Below, piece after piece: positions 45,435-55,396 of a stretch of 64,000 nucleotides of DNA. Location of the stretch: NCBI RefSeq assembly GCF_013350005.1, contig NZ_JABVWW010000006.1:62001-126000 (forward strand), given 5' to 3'. The stretch's first letter is position 1. Every line of letters begins with the position of its first letter. The notes under the pieces are model-generated. The model worked only from the letters and a program-made list of their open reading frames with translations, ran no database searches and was not told where the DNA came from. Position numbers and translations under genes: made by a program. The stretch is from Methylocystis silviterrae. GTDB lineage: Bacteria; Pseudomonadota; Alphaproteobacteria; Rhizobiales; Beijerinckiaceae.

Positions 45435-45657
45435 CGCTTCGGCCTTCCCGCAAGCCAGATTGGTGAATCACATGCGCTGTCGAGCTTAACGGCATCCCCG
45501 CGCTTGTCTATTGACGGCGCGCAACAGCCGCGAGCTTTCGATTCGCAGCGGACGTCCGGCGCCTGCCCCCGGGGCGCGGCCGCTTCTTCGTTGACGCCCC
45601 GAGCCCCTCTCCCTACTGTGCGCGCCTTCCCGCTACAGATTGGCCAGTTCGCATCCC

Positions 45658-47343
45658 ATGTCCGCACCGCTCCTATTGTCGCCCGAACTCGTCGAAGCCG
45701 CGCGCGTCTCGCCCGCCTGGCCGTTCGAAGAGGCGCGAAAGCTCGTCAAACGCGTGGAAGCCAGCGGTCAAAAAAGCGTGCTGTTCGAGACAGGCTATGG
45801 CCCGTCCGGCCTGCCGCATATCGGCACTTTCGGCGAGGTCGCCCGCACCAGCATGGTGCGCCGCGCCTTCGAAGTGATGACCGAGGGCAGTATCGCGACG
45901 CGCCTCATCGCCTTCTCCGACGACATGGACGGGCTGCGCAAGGTCCCGGACAACATCCCCAACAAGGAACTGGTCTCCGCCAGTCTCGGCAAGCCCTTGA
46001 CGCAGGTGCCGGACCCTTTCGGCACACATGACAGTTTCGGGGCGCATAATAATGCGCGGCTGCGCGCCTTCCTCGACGCCTTCGGCTTCGAATATGAATT
46101 CGCCTCGTCGACCGAATATTATAAGAGCGGCCGCTTCGACGCCGCTCTGAAGCATATGCTCGAGCGCTACGACGCGGTGATGAAGATCATGCTGCCGAGC
46201 TTTCGCGAGGAGCGCGCGGCGACCTATTCGCCCTTCCTGCCGATCCATCCGAAGACCGGCATCGTCATGCAGGTCGCGCTGACCGGTTATGACGCAGTAG
46301 CCGGCACAATCTCCTGGACCGATCCCGAGACGGGCGAGGCCTTCACCACCCCTGTCACCGGCGGCCATTGCAAGCTGCAGTGGAAGCCCGACTGGGCGAT
46401 GCGCTGGTATGCGCTCGACGTCGATTACGAGATGGCCGGCAAGGACCTCATCGATTCGGTGAAGCTGTCCGGCGCGATCGTGCGGGCGCTTGGCGGGCGT
46501 CCGCCGGAAGGCTTCAACTACGAACTCTTCCTCGACGAAAAGGGCCAGAAAATCTCGAAGTCGAAGGGAAATGGGCTGACGATCGAGGAATGGCTGACCT
46601 ACGCCAGCCCCGAGAGCCTGGCGCAATTCATGTTTCAAAAGCCCACGGCGGCGAAGCGGCTCTATTTCGACGTGATCCCGCGCGCGGTCGACGACTATCT
46701 GAATTTCCTCGACGCCTATCCGCGCCAGGACTGGAAGAACCGCCTCGGCAACCCGGTCTGGCACATCCACGCCGGAGACCCGCCGCAGGCCGAGACGCTG
46801 GCGCATGAGGGCGACGCCAAGGGCGTGAGCGTCTCCTTCTCGATGCTGCTCAATCTCGCCGCCGTCGCCAACGCCGAAGATCCGGCCGTGCTTTGGGGAT
46901 TTCTGCGCCGCTATGCGCGATCCGCGACGCCCGAAAATCATCCGCGGCTCGACAAGCTCGTCGGCTACGCCGTCGCTTATTTTCGCGATTTCGTGAAGCC
47001 GGCGAAAACCTATCGGGCCGCCGACGAGATCGAACGCCAGGTGCTGCAAAAAATCGACGAGACGCTGAGCGGTATGGACAACGCCAGCGCCGAAGAGATT
47101 CAGTCGGCGCTTTACGACGTCGCCCGCGCCGCGCCGCGCTACCAGGATTTTAACGCCAAGGGCGCGACGCCCGAGCGTCCCGGCGTCTCCAACGACTTCT
47201 TCAACATGCTCTATGAAGTGCTGCTCGGCGAGAAGAAGGGCCCGCGCTTTGGCTCCTTCATCGCGCTCTATGGCGTCGCCGAGACGCGCAAGCTGATAGC
47301 GGACGCGCTCAACGGCGCCTTTGTGGCGCGCGAAACCGCCTGA
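45658..47343 (+). CDS. lysS: class I lysyl-tRNA synthetase
   Basis: A 561-residue class I enzyme, unlike the class II LysS/LysU of most bacteria. The HIGH motif is PHIGTFGE (53-60) and the KMSKS motif is KISKSKGNG (298-306), in the order and spacing of the archaeal-type enzyme that occurs in many alphaproteobacteria. It charges tRNA-Lys. Start at 45658; the hydrolase gene after it begins inside its TGA stop. Confidence 0.94.
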   Translation: MSAPLLLSPELVEAARVSPAWPFEEARKLVKRVEASGQKSVLFETGYGPSGLPHIGTFGEVARTSMVRRAFEVMTEGSIATRLIAFSDDMDGLRKVPDNIPNKELVSASLGKPLTQVPDPFGTHDSFGAHNNARLRAFLDAFGFEYEFASSTEYYKSGRFDAALKHMLERYDAVMKIMLPSFREERAATYSPFLPIHPKTGIVMQVALTGYDAVAGTISWTDPETGEAFTTPVTGGHCKLQWKPDWAMRWYALDVDYEMAGKDLIDSVKLSGAIVRALGGRPPEGFNYELFLDEKGQKISKSKGNGLTIEEWLTYASPESLAQFMFQKPTAAKRLYFDVIPRAVDDYLNFLDAYPRQDWKNRLGNPVWHIHAGDPPQAETLAHEGDAKGVSVSFSMLLNLAAVANAEDPAVLWGFLRRYARSATPENHPRLDKLVGYAVAYFRDFVKPAKTYRAADEIERQVLQKIDETLSGMDNASAEEIQSALYDVARAAPRYQDFNAKGATPERPGVSNDFFNMLYEVLLGEKKGPRFGSFIALYGVAETRKLIADALNGAFVARETA

Positions 47344-47888
47344 TGCGCGCGGCCGACGCCGACATTGTGATCCATCCCGGCCTTACCGGCGGCACGGAGG
47401 ATCATTGGTACAGCCGCTGGAAGAAGAAGCTCTCCACCGCGCGGCGCGTGACGCAGCGTGACTGGAGCGCATTGTCGCGCGCAGACTGGGTGGACACACT
47501 GACGCGCGACATCGCCGCCTCCGAGCGTCCCGTCGTCGTCATCGCCCATTCGCTCGGCGTGATCACGACGCTGCATGCGGCGCCGCGCATCGCGGAAAAA
47601 GTCGCCGGCGCCTTTCTCGTTGCGCCGCCCTCTGACAGCGTGATGCTGGAGCTGCCGATCGATCCCGAATTTGCGCCGGCGCCCCGCGCGCGGCTTCCCT
47701 TCCCCGCGGCGCTGGTCGGCAGCAGCGACGATCCTTATGCCGACCTGCTCTTCGCGCGGCATCTCGCGCAGGATATCGGCGCGCGCTTCATCGACGCCGG
47801 CGCCGCCGGACATATCAATGTCGACAGCGGCCACGGGCCATGGCCGGAAGGTTCGCTCGCCTTCGCGAACTTCATGGCGAAGCTCTAA
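47343..47888 (+). CDS. RBBP9/YdeN-family alpha/beta hydrolase
   Basis: A 181-residue small serine hydrolase. Segments: IVIHPGLTGGTEDHWYSRW (oxyanion region), VVVIAHSLGVITTLHA (nucleophile Ser in a G-like elbow), GSSDDPYAD (Asp) and AGHINVDSGHGPWPEG (catalytic His). These define the RBBP9/YdeN family. Translationally coupled to lysS (its ATG shares the final A of the TGA). Substrate unknown. Confidence 0.88.
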   Translation: MRAADADIVIHPGLTGGTEDHWYSRWKKKLSTARRVTQRDWSALSRADWVDTLTRDIAASERPVVVIAHSLGVITTLHAAPRIAEKVAGAFLVAPPSDSVMLELPIDPEFAPAPRARLPFPAALVGSSDDPYADLLFARHLAQDIGARFIDAGAAGHINVDSGHGPWPEGSLAFANFMAKL

Positions 47889-48015
47889 CACTCGTCATCA
47901 ATTCGGAGTATTGACACTCTATTGGCGATCATCGACCCTAACGCGATGCGCTTCGCGTGAGTTTTTGCATGCGTCCACGCGTTTGTAACGGCCGTTTTCA
48001 TTGAGAAGAATTGAG

Positions 48016-49776
48016 ATGAGCATCACGAAATCCTTCCGCTTCGCCGCCGCGCTTACACTGGTCTTTTTCGCCGCAAGCGCGCCGGCTTCGATGGCGTTGG
48101 AACGCGTCGAACAGCCCTCTTCCATTCCGGGCGCCGGCCCTTGGGACGAAAAGGCCTGGAACGATTTTTACCGTACGAGCCAAGGCTCCCGCCTCATCCC
48201 CTGGGACTGGATCAAAGCGCTCAAAAAGGCTGACGGCCAACCCTTTCTTGCGGATGGACTGGCCCGCTACGGCTATCTGGCCAACCCCGCGAGCCCGACG
48301 CCGGGGCTACCGGTCGGCTTCGTCGTCGCCGATGGCGTCTTGGGACCCAGCTGCGCCGCGTGCCATACGCGGCAGATCGAGGTCGAGGGCAAGGCCTATC
48401 GCATCGACGGCGGCCCGGCGCTCGGCGACATGGGCGCGCTTTGGGCCGATCTCGATACGGCGGTCGGGAAGGTTCTCGCGGATGCGGCGTCCTTCTCTGA
48501 GTTCGCCAAGGCCGTTCTGGGAAGCGGCTACGATCCGCAAAAAGAGACCAAGCTGCGCGCCGAAGTCGATCTCTGGTATGCGCGCCACCACGCCATCACC
48601 GAGGCGGGCCTGCCCAAAGACAGGCCCTGGGGCGCCGGACGCATCGACGCCGTCGGCATGATCCTCAACCGCGTCACCGGCCTCGATATCGGCCCCGGCC
48701 CGACGCATATCATTTTGGGAAATATGCGGAAGGCGGACGCGCCGGTGCGCCCGCCGTTCCTTTGGAACGCGCCGCGGCAGGATCATACGCAGTGGCCGGG
48801 CTTCGCCGACAATGGCGACCGCATTCTGGCCATGGCCCGAAACGTCGGACAGGTCTACGGCGTCTTCGGCGAATTCTTCCCGGAGAAGGACGCCAGCCAT
48901 CTTCTGGGCTTCAATTACGTCAAGGCCAATTCGGTCGACTTCAAAGGGCTGATCGAGTTGGAGCGTCTCGTCGAGCGGATCGGCCCGCCGAAATGGCCCT
49001 GGCCGACCGACAGGACGCTCGCGGCGCAAGGCAAGCTCATCTACGAACGTCCCTATGAAGAGGGCGGATGCGCCGATTGCCACGGGATCGATCGAGGACA
49101 GCCGCGTCTGCTCAATCCGGACACCTGGTGCACGCCCGTTCAGGACGTCGGCACCGACGCGCGCGAATATCAATATTTCGCGCCGGACTGGAAGGTCGAC
49201 ACCGGCGCGCTGACGGGCGCCTTCATCCCCTTCGTGTCCGAGCCCCTTGGCAGAACCGACGCGCCCGTCTCGGTGCTGGCGACCGCGGCGCGCGGCGCAA
49301 TCCTGCAGCACTTCATTCCTGTAACGGTAAACGGGATTGAGCGAAAGAAAGCCGACGTGGCGCTGGCGATTCTGCAGCCTTTGATCGAAGAGCTGAAGGG
49401 CGTCTACAAGATTCCGGGCACGCCGGGCGCAGGACGATGGGCTTGCCGCCGCGCGCCCGAGACGCCGGGCAAACTCAAATTTGAAGCGCGCGTCCTCGAA
49501 GGCGTGTGGGCGGCGGCGCCCTATCTGCACAACGCCTCGGTTCCGTCGCTCGCCGAGCTGTTGAAGCCGCCACAGGATCGCGCCGCCGATTTCAAGGTCG
49601 GCCCGGCCTATGACATTTCCGCTGTCGGCCTGGCCGCGGAGCAGCCGAAGTCAACCTTCCTGATGAAGACGGACTGCAACAGAGGCTCCGGCGTCAGCCA
49701 TTGCGGCCACGACTTCGGAACGGCGTTGAGCGCGGCGGACAAGCGCGCCCTGCTCGAATATCTGAAGACGCTGTGA
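48016..49776 (+). CDS. RoxA/MauG-like di-heme cytochrome c protein
   Basis: A 586-residue periplasmic protein with a signal peptide ending SMALE. The two heme motifs are C113-A-A-C-H117 and C352-A-D-C-H356, set 239 residues apart. This spacing, the overall size and the VWAAAPYLHNASVPSLAELL segment resemble rubber oxygenase RoxA and related di-heme peroxidase-like proteins. Substrate unknown. ATG at 48016 with an AGAAG site. No obvious operon partner. Confidence 0.8.
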   Translation: MSITKSFRFAAALTLVFFAASAPASMALERVEQPSSIPGAGPWDEKAWNDFYRTSQGSRLIPWDWIKALKKADGQPFLADGLARYGYLANPASPTPGLPVGFVVADGVLGPSCAACHTRQIEVEGKAYRIDGGPALGDMGALWADLDTAVGKVLADAASFSEFAKAVLGSGYDPQKETKLRAEVDLWYARHHAITEAGLPKDRPWGAGRIDAVGMILNRVTGLDIGPGPTHIILGNMRKADAPVRPPFLWNAPRQDHTQWPGFADNGDRILAMARNVGQVYGVFGEFFPEKDASHLLGFNYVKANSVDFKGLIELERLVERIGPPKWPWPTDRTLAAQGKLIYERPYEEGGCADCHGIDRGQPRLLNPDTWCTPVQDVGTDAREYQYFAPDWKVDTGALTGAFIPFVSEPLGRTDAPVSVLATAARGAILQHFIPVTVNGIERKKADVALAILQPLIEELKGVYKIPGTPGAGRWACRRAPETPGKLKFEARVLEGVWAAAPYLHNASVPSLAELLKPPQDRAADFKVGPAYDISAVGLAAEQPKSTFLMKTDCNRGSGVSHCGHDFGTALSAADKRALLEYLKTL

Positions 49777-49910
49777 TCGGGGCGGCTCGGGACATTGCGC
49801 CCCGAGCCGCTTCCTGGCGACGTCGCGCCTTTTTCCTAAATCTGCTTTTCCTCGCGACGGTGTCGCCTATATCGACCTTCTTGGCGTCGCTCGACGCGAG
49901 GAAGGGACAG

Positions 49911-50579
49911 TTGGAGAAATCCGAATTCGTTCTCCGGGCGAAGCCTCCGCCTGCGGTCGACCTGTTCGCCGAAGCCCCTTCGCTTTCGGCGTTGGCCGAG
50001 CAAGAAGCCGGCTGCACGCGCTGCCCGCTTTATAAACACGCCACGCAGGTGGTTCCCGGAGAAGGACCGCCGCGCGCCCGCGTGCTGCTGATCGGCGAAC
50101 AGCCGGGCGATGTGGAAGATGTGTCGGGGCGTCCCTTCGTCGGGCCTTCCGGCAAGCTCCTCGACATCGCGCTGGAGCGCGCCGGCGTCGCCCGCGACAA
50201 ATGTTTCGTCACCAATGCAGTGAAGCATTTTAAATTCGAGCCGCGCGGCAAGCGCCGTCTGCATAAGAAGCCCGACGCCGGCGAGATCGACGCCTGCCGC
50301 TGGTGGCTCGATCGCGAACGCGCCCTGCTTCGTCCCGGACTGATCGTGGCGCTCGGCGCGACCGCGATTCGCGGCGCGCTCGGCCGCTCGGAGGCGGTGT
50401 CGCGTCTGCGCGGCGACATCATTGACCTCGATGACGGCGCGCAATTCTTGGCCACCGTTCACCCCTCCTCTCTGCTACGCTTGAAGGATGAATCGGATAA
50501 GCGCGAGGCGTGGCGAAGCTTCCTCGCCGATCTTCGCAAGATCGCCCGCTGGATCGAAAAGGACGCGCGCGCCAGTTAG
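49911..50579 (+). CDS. udgX: UdgX-type uracil-DNA glycosylase (family 4-like)
   Basis: A 222-residue enzyme if started at TTG 49911, which has a strong GAGGAAGGGA site. Cysteines C35/C38 (CTRCPLY) with later Cys would hold a 4Fe-4S cluster. Motif A is GEQPGDVEDVSGRPFVGPSG and the end motif is HPSSLLR. The KRRLHKKP loop (114-121, His118) is the UdgX hallmark; in UdgX this His forms a covalent link to uracil-containing DNA. It repairs or traps deaminated cytosine. An earlier ATG at 49701 overlaps the previous gene and is unlikely. Confidence 0.85.
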   Translation: MEKSEFVLRAKPPPAVDLFAEAPSLSALAEQEAGCTRCPLYKHATQVVPGEGPPRARVLLIGEQPGDVEDVSGRPFVGPSGKLLDIALERAGVARDKCFVTNAVKHFKFEPRGKRRLHKKPDAGEIDACRWWLDRERALLRPGLIVALGATAIRGALGRSEAVSRLRGDIIDLDDGAQFLATVHPSSLLRLKDESDKREAWRSFLADLRKIARWIEKDARAS

Positions 50580-51684
50580 AGGCGCTGCGCTCGTAGGATT
50601 GCTGGCCTTTGCCTGCGGCGCCCGCGCCGAACTGCTGAAATTCGAAACGCGGCCCGACGGCGCGAACGAGGCGATGTCCGCGACAGTGAAGCTCGACGGA
50701 ACGTCTTACGACATCGCCGGAACGCTCGCGAAGCCGCCAAGCGGCGGCGCGACGTCAATCTTGATCGAGACGCAGTCAAGCGAGGACATAAAACCGCTGG
50801 CGATCGAACGCGGCCTTGCCGTGCTGACGCTCGATCTTGGCAAGCTCCCCGACAGAGCCAGAGAGCCGGCCTTGCGCGATGTCCTCGGCCATCTTCGCGG
50901 CGCGCTCAAGATGAAGCGCGTGCTCGGACGCGCGCAGGGCTCGGACGCCGACGCGATGTCTGGCGCCTCGTCCGCATTCGACGGCCTGTTGCTCCATGAC
51001 GCGAACCGCGAGCCCGCCGTCCCGACGCGCTTTATCGCGAGTTGGGGCGCCGACGCCTATTGGCGCGAGAAGCCGCGCGTCGAATTCACCAACGCCGCGC
51101 CGCCGAACGGTCGGCGCTTTTACCTTGCCGGAATCGCCGCGTCGACCGCGACGGCGAATTGCGTCGCGCCCGTTAACGCACGCCCCTCCGCCCCCGCGCT
51201 GCGCGCGCTGTTCGCCGCGCTCGACCACTGGACGGCCAAGGGCGTCGCGCCGCCCGCCTCGCGCGCGCCTCTCGATGGCGATTTAGCGCCCTCGCAGGAT
51301 TTAAAATGGCCGAAAATTCCCGCCCTGCCCGCGCCGCCCGAGGGCGCGCGCCGCGTTCCCAGGATCGACGCCGACGGCAATGAAATCGCCGGCCTGCGCC
51401 TGCCCGACCTCGCGCTCCCTGTCGCGACCTTCACAGGCTTCAACGCGCAAAAGGACAAGAAGGACCCGCCTTGCGCCGCGGGCGCCGCGATTCCCTTCGC
51501 GGCGACGAAGTCGGATCGTGAAAAGAACCCCGATCCGCGTCCCGCGCTCGTCGAGCGCTATGGATCGCGCGCCTATTTCGTCGCGACCATGCGCGTCATC
51601 GCCGACAAGCTCGTCAAGGAGCGGCTGCTGCTGCAGCAGGACGCCGACGCCTATGTCGCCGCGGCGCGTTCGGCCCCCTTCTAA
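50488..51684 (+). CDS. exported alpha/beta hydrolase-domain-like protein
   Basis: Up to 398 residues. An Arg-rich start precedes a hydrophobic signal (GAALVGLLAFACGARAE), so export is likely. The C-terminal third (VPRIDADGNEIAGLRLPDLALPVATFTG, given here in part, then DPRPALVERYGSR) resembles the end of Abhydrolase_10-type proteins. A clear nucleophile elbow is not seen, so the N-terminal half may be degenerate. The start is uncertain: the only ATG overlaps udgX by 92 bases. Confidence 0.55.
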   Translation: MNRISARRGEASSPIFARSPAGSKRTRAPVRGAALVGLLAFACGARAELLKFETRPDGANEAMSATVKLDGTSYDIAGTLAKPPSGGATSILIETQSSEDIKPLAIERGLAVLTLDLGKLPDRAREPALRDVLGHLRGALKMKRVLGRAQGSDADAMSGASSAFDGLLLHDANREPAVPTRFIASWGADAYWREKPRVEFTNAAPPNGRRFYLAGIAASTATANCVAPVNARPSAPALRALFAALDHWTAKGVAPPASRAPLDGDLAPSQDLKWPKIPALPAPPEGARRVPRIDADGNEIAGLRLPDLALPVATFTGFNAQKDKKDPPCAAGAAIPFAATKSDREKNPDPRPALVERYGSRAYFVATMRVIADKLVKERLLLQQDADAYVAAARSAPF

Positions 51685-52181
51685 CGATTGAGGACGAAAA
51701 TCCCGGCGTTGAGATAGGTGGCGAAGGCCACCCAGAAGGCGGTGGGGGCCAGCGAGTATCCCGCGACGCGATCAAGCCGCCAGAACAATACGATCGTGGC
51801 GACGAGGAGCGCCGCCATCGGCAAAATAACGAGGAGTCCGAGCTGTGGGCTTCGCGCATAGAAAAAGGCGAAGGACCAAGCCGCGTTCAGAACGAGCTGC
51901 GCGAAAAACACGATGATCGCGGCGCGCCGGCCTGGCGTCGCCGGCTCGAGCCGAAGAACGCGATAGAAGGCGTAGGCCATCAATATGTAGAGAGCCGTCC
52001 AAGCCGGGCCGAACACCCAATTCGGCGGCGTCAACGGCGGCTTGGCGAGCGTTTCGTACCATGGGATGTTCGGCGTCGTCGCAAAACTGCCGAGCAGCGC
52101 GGCGGCGAGCACAGGCGCCGCGGCGGCGGTTCCGGCGACGAGCCGCGACGGTGGATCCCAAAGAGACGTCGAGCGGCTCAT
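51681..52181 (-). CDS. tspO: TspO/MBR-family membrane protein
   Basis: A 166-residue protein with five TM segments. Signatures: WYETLAKPPLTPPNWVFGPAWTALY, then LNAAWSFAFFYARSP and the final AFWVAFATYLNAGIFVLN. TspO proteins bind tetrapyrroles and act in stress or oxygen/light responses in alphaproteobacteria. It overlaps the end of the convergent upstream gene by four bases. Confidence 0.93.
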   Translation of the reverse strand: MSRSTSLWDPPSRLVAGTAAAAPVLAAALLGSFATTPNIPWYETLAKPPLTPPNWVFGPAWTALYILMAYAFYRVLRLEPATPGRRAAIIVFFAQLVLNAAWSFAFFYARSPQLGLLVILPMAALLVATIVLFWRLDRVAGYSLAPTAFWVAFATYLNAGIFVLNR

Positions 52182-52239
52182 TGCGCCTTCTCGCGCCTGC
52201 TCACGCTGCGTCCCGCATATCGGGCGCAGCGCGGCGGCT

Positions 52240-53136
52240 TCAAGGCTGCTGCAGGGTCGGGAAAAAGACCGGCGTCGCGCCGACGCGGACGCTGTTCTGC
52301 GACGCGAACATGTCGTCCTTCAGCCAATTGGGCAGGTCGTCTTCGCGGTGGCGGCTGATGAGAGTCTTGTCGCTCTCGCCGAGATAGATGCGAATGCCGC
52401 CCCAGACAGCCTTGTAATCATTCTCGCCAACGCGGCTTTCGATGAAGCCGGTGATCGCGGAATGGCCGAGATTCCAGATGAGCGCCTCGCCGCTGACCGC
52501 GGCCGCATGCCGCCCACCGACGTAACGATGGCCGACCGAGATTTTGACGTTGTAGGTCGGATAGACGCTGATATCGAACATGTCGAAGAAGCGCCCGCGC
52601 CGCGGCTGCCACTGATAGGCGAGATATCCCGGTCCATAGCCCAGCGGCGTGAAGAAATGGCCCGCGCTCTCCTCATAGCCGGCGATGCTGGAGAGCGAGA
52701 ACGGTCCATAGTAATAGGCGCTTTCAGCGCCGATGCGGAAACGCGTGTCGTCGAGACGCTTGTCGTGAGCGATCGCTCCATAGCCGCCGAGGAGACCCAC
52801 GCTCGGATCGCGCCAGAAGGCGTGTCCGGCGCCGCCGCTCACGAAGAAGCCGCGATGCGCCGCCGCGATCGCGTCGACCTGAAGGCCGAAACGGTCGCCG
52901 ACGGGGGCCGTGATCGCCCCCATCCCGCCGGCCGAGGCGTTGTTCAAACGCGCGAAGCCCACCCAGTCAGAGCCGCCGCCAAAACCCTCGAGCTTGCCGT
53001 TCACGCCGTCAACGGCGCGCTTGGGTCCGGGGTTTTCCGAGAGCGGAGCCTTCCACCAGGTCGGATTCTCGGCGCGCGCTGAAGACGCAGCGAGGGCGAC
53101 CGCCAGAACGGCGAGAAGCTGACGCTTGTATGACAT
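52240..53136 (-). CDS. outer membrane beta-barrel-like protein, possibly BcsS family
   Basis: A 298-residue protein with a signal peptide (LLAVLAVALAASSARAE), then Gly- and aromatic-rich alternating strands (FGGGSDWVGFARLNN, GLLGGYGAIAHD, AESAYYYGPFSLSSIAGYE). The pattern resembles BcsS proteins found with cellulose synthesis, but no bcs genes are nearby. Start at 53136 because a signal peptide follows directly. Family assignment is tentative. Confidence 0.6.
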   Translation of the reverse strand: MSYKRQLLAVLAVALAASSARAENPTWWKAPLSENPGPKRAVDGVNGKLEGFGGGSDWVGFARLNNASAGGMGAITAPVGDRFGLQVDAIAAAHRGFFVSGGAGHAFWRDPSVGLLGGYGAIAHDKRLDDTRFRIGAESAYYYGPFSLSSIAGYEESAGHFFTPLGYGPGYLAYQWQPRRGRFFDMFDISVYPTYNVKISVGHRYVGGRHAAAVSGEALIWNLGHSAITGFIESRVGENDYKAVWGGIRIYLGESDKTLISRHREDDLPNWLKDDMFASQNSVRVGATPVFFPTLQQP

Positions 53137-53271
53137 TGCGATTGAAGTCCCGTGCGGTGATCGTCGCGAGCGGTCAACCCTAAAGGGCTTCAGCCTCGCT
53201 GGCTGTGACATTGCGGCAACAGCCCTCCAAAATAGAATCATCAGACGCATCGAATTCACAGCTGCGTTAAA

Positions 53272-54492
53272 TTAGTGTTGTGTATCAAGCTTTTGAGCGG
53301 CGGCGCCCAGATGTTCGCTCAAATTCTCGCGCGTCGCCGGATCGACAATGGCGAAGGGCGCGGCGACCGCCGCTGCGGCCACGCCGCCGACCGCCGAGAC
53401 CGCCCCCGCAGTCGCGAGTCCAAGGTGATCCCCCAGGCCCGGCTGGCCGTCCCTCAGCGGCTGACCCTGCGCCAGCCTGGCGCCGATGGAGCGCACGACC
53501 TGGGGAGAGGACGCGAACTTGCTATGCTCCAAAGGATCGCTGGTGGCGATGCCCGTCAGATCGACGACCTTCACCCGATCCCGGTCGAGGACCTCCTGAT
53601 AGGGGGACGCCTTCGGATCGACGGCGCCCAGACGCGTATTGCCCCAGAAGCGGCGGGATGCCGCGAGCGCGTCGTCATCGCGCGAGGCGAACAGCGTAAA
53701 GATCGAAGGTCGAACGCCGCCGATCTCGGCGATCTGACGCCGGAAGACGTCGAAATCGACGTCCGGCGAGGCGAGCATGACGTTCTGGATTTTCGATCCG
53801 ATCTGGCCGTTGCGGATCGCCATCTGGCGCAGCGCTTCCAGCGTCACCCAATTGCCCATCGAATGCGCGAGGATCGAAATCTCGCCGACGTCCCGGTCAC
53901 GCTGCAGCGCCTGCAGCACAAGTTCCAGGGCGTCGCGCGAATAGCTGGCGCTCTCATGATCATAGCCATATTGCAGCAGCCGGCCGCGCGACGGCCAGGT
54001 GAACAGCACCGGCGTGACGTCGGCGCGCGAGTCATGAACGATCTGCGCGAAGCGGTAGACCGCCTCCTCGAAACGCGTGTTGAAGCCGTGGACGAACAGA
54101 AGCACCTGCCGCTTGGGCGTCTTGCGGATGCGGGCGTTGAAGTCCGCGAGCGCCGCCTCCCGGCTCAACACCTCGGCGCGAACGGTGGCGAATTGGATGG
54201 CCGGGTTGGGCGTTGGCCCATCCGGCCACTGCACTTCGCCGATCACGCGGGAGGCGTCGGGCGGGATTGAGACGGCGATATCGGCGAAATGAACGCCATG
54301 TCCGCGTTCGCCCGAAAACATGACGCCGGGTTCGGAGTCATCCGGCTGCCGCGTGGTGACGACCAGAAGATCGACGACGCTGGCGCCAGGCGCGACCTGA
54401 TGGGTGGCGACAAGGGTGCCATGCGGCCGGCTCGCACAAGCGCTGAACGCCAGCGCCAGAAGCGCCGCCAAGATGATCCGCCCGCGCCCCAT
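53272..54492 (-). CDS. DUF900 alpha/beta hydrolase lipoprotein
   Basis: A 406-residue protein with a lipobox (ALAFSAC). Its DUF900-type hydrolase domain has QVLLFVHGFNTRFEEAVYRFAQI, VLFTWPSRGRLLQYGYD, and the nucleophile Ser in ISILAHSMGNWVTLEAL; ASPDVDFDVF follows. A C-terminal Ala/Gly-rich hydrophobic stretch (about 360-380) may form an anchor. Probably a membrane-bound esterase or lipase of unknown substrate. Confidence 0.82.
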   Translation of the reverse strand: MGRGRIILAALLALAFSACASRPHGTLVATHQVAPGASVVDLLVVTTRQPDDSEPGVMFSGERGHGVHFADIAVSIPPDASRVIGEVQWPDGPTPNPAIQFATVRAEVLSREAALADFNARIRKTPKRQVLLFVHGFNTRFEEAVYRFAQIVHDSRADVTPVLFTWPSRGRLLQYGYDHESASYSRDALELVLQALQRDRDVGEISILAHSMGNWVTLEALRQMAIRNGQIGSKIQNVMLASPDVDFDVFRRQIAEIGGVRPSIFTLFASRDDDALAASRRFWGNTRLGAVDPKASPYQEVLDRDRVKVVDLTGIATSDPLEHSKFASSPQVVRSIGARLAQGQPLRDGQPGLGDHLGLATAGAVSAVGGVAAAAVAAPFAIVDPATRENLSEHLGAAAQKLDTQH

Positions 54493-54702
54493 ACGCCGCC
54501 CGTACTCAAGTTTTCATGCGCGGCGTCGCCGCTCAGGCGAAGCCAAACACGCTCCGTCCATCATCTTTGCGGCTCAAATGCGACGGTTTTCGCGCGCTGT
54601 GTGCAGTCGCACTGATTTCTTGAGAGAAATGCGCCATTATGGCCACGCTCGCTCGAGAGGCGAGCGTTGGAGGCGGGGCTGGGACGAATCGCCTCCGACT
54701 GC

Positions 54703-54733
54703 GCAGGGGAAAGCCTCAAAAACTTTCCCCTGC
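54703..54733 (-). terminator. hairpin after the host-attachment-like gene
   Basis: A perfect 11-bp stem (54703-54713 with 54723-54733, 9-base loop) starts three bases after the stop of the minus-strand gene. No long T-run follows, so it could instead be a stabilising 3' end. Confidence 0.55.
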
Positions 54734-54736
54734 CTT

Positions 54737-55186
54737 TCAACCGCGGGTCAACGCCTTTTCGATATCCTTGAGCGGATGGCGGGTCAGATCCTTGGCGAGC
54801 TCGCCGACGACCTTGCTTTGCGCCTTGGCGGACAGCTCCTTGCGGATTTCGCCGAGCGCCTTTGGCGGCGCGACGATGGCGATGGCGTCCAATTCTCCTG
54901 ATTCCGCCGCCTGATTGATGCGATCCGCCATGGCGCGGGCGAAGCGCTCCTCCTCCAGCTCATGCCAGTCGACATTTTGCACGGCGCTGCGGCCGGGCGA
55001 GAAGGACGTGAAGCTTCGGCCGGGACGATCCGTTCCCTGTTCATGCGTCGGCGGATTATCGTCGACGCGCGTTTCGACGACGCGAAGGTCGAGGAGTTCG
55101 GCGTCGCCGTGATTTTGAAAAAAAAGCGCCCGGCGGCCGTCTCCGACCAGGACCCAGGCGCCATTGCCGACGGAAAATTCGCTCAT
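54737..55186 (-). CDS. host attachment family protein
   Basis: A 149-residue protein matching the 'host attachment' family first noted in Agrobacterium. Features: WVLVGDGRRALFFQNHG, VVETRVDDNPPTHEQGTDRPGRSF, then IAIVAPPKALGEIRKELS and VVGELAKDLTRHPLKDIEKAL. The fold is related to the eRF1 domain-like/baeRF group. Cytosolic; biological role unclear. Confidence 0.85.
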   Translation of the reverse strand: MSEFSVGNGAWVLVGDGRRALFFQNHGDAELLDLRVVETRVDDNPPTHEQGTDRPGRSFTSFSPGRSAVQNVDWHELEEERFARAMADRINQAAESGELDAIAIVAPPKALGEIRKELSAKAQSKVVGELAKDLTRHPLKDIEKALTRG

Positions 55187-55396
55187 GATGCTCCCTCGCC
55201 TTCCAACGTCGTACTTATCAATCTGGACGTCAGGCGAGGCCGCTCGGCTGCGCCGCGCGCAGCCGCATCATGCGGGCGTCGTATCCTCGCGGGAGTTGGG
55301 TCACAAGCCCGACAGCCGTTAGGCGCCCCTTTGCGAAGAGCGCTCTAACGCAAGAATAGCGCGCCGCCGGGCGCGTTCAATCCGCGCTTCGCCGCG

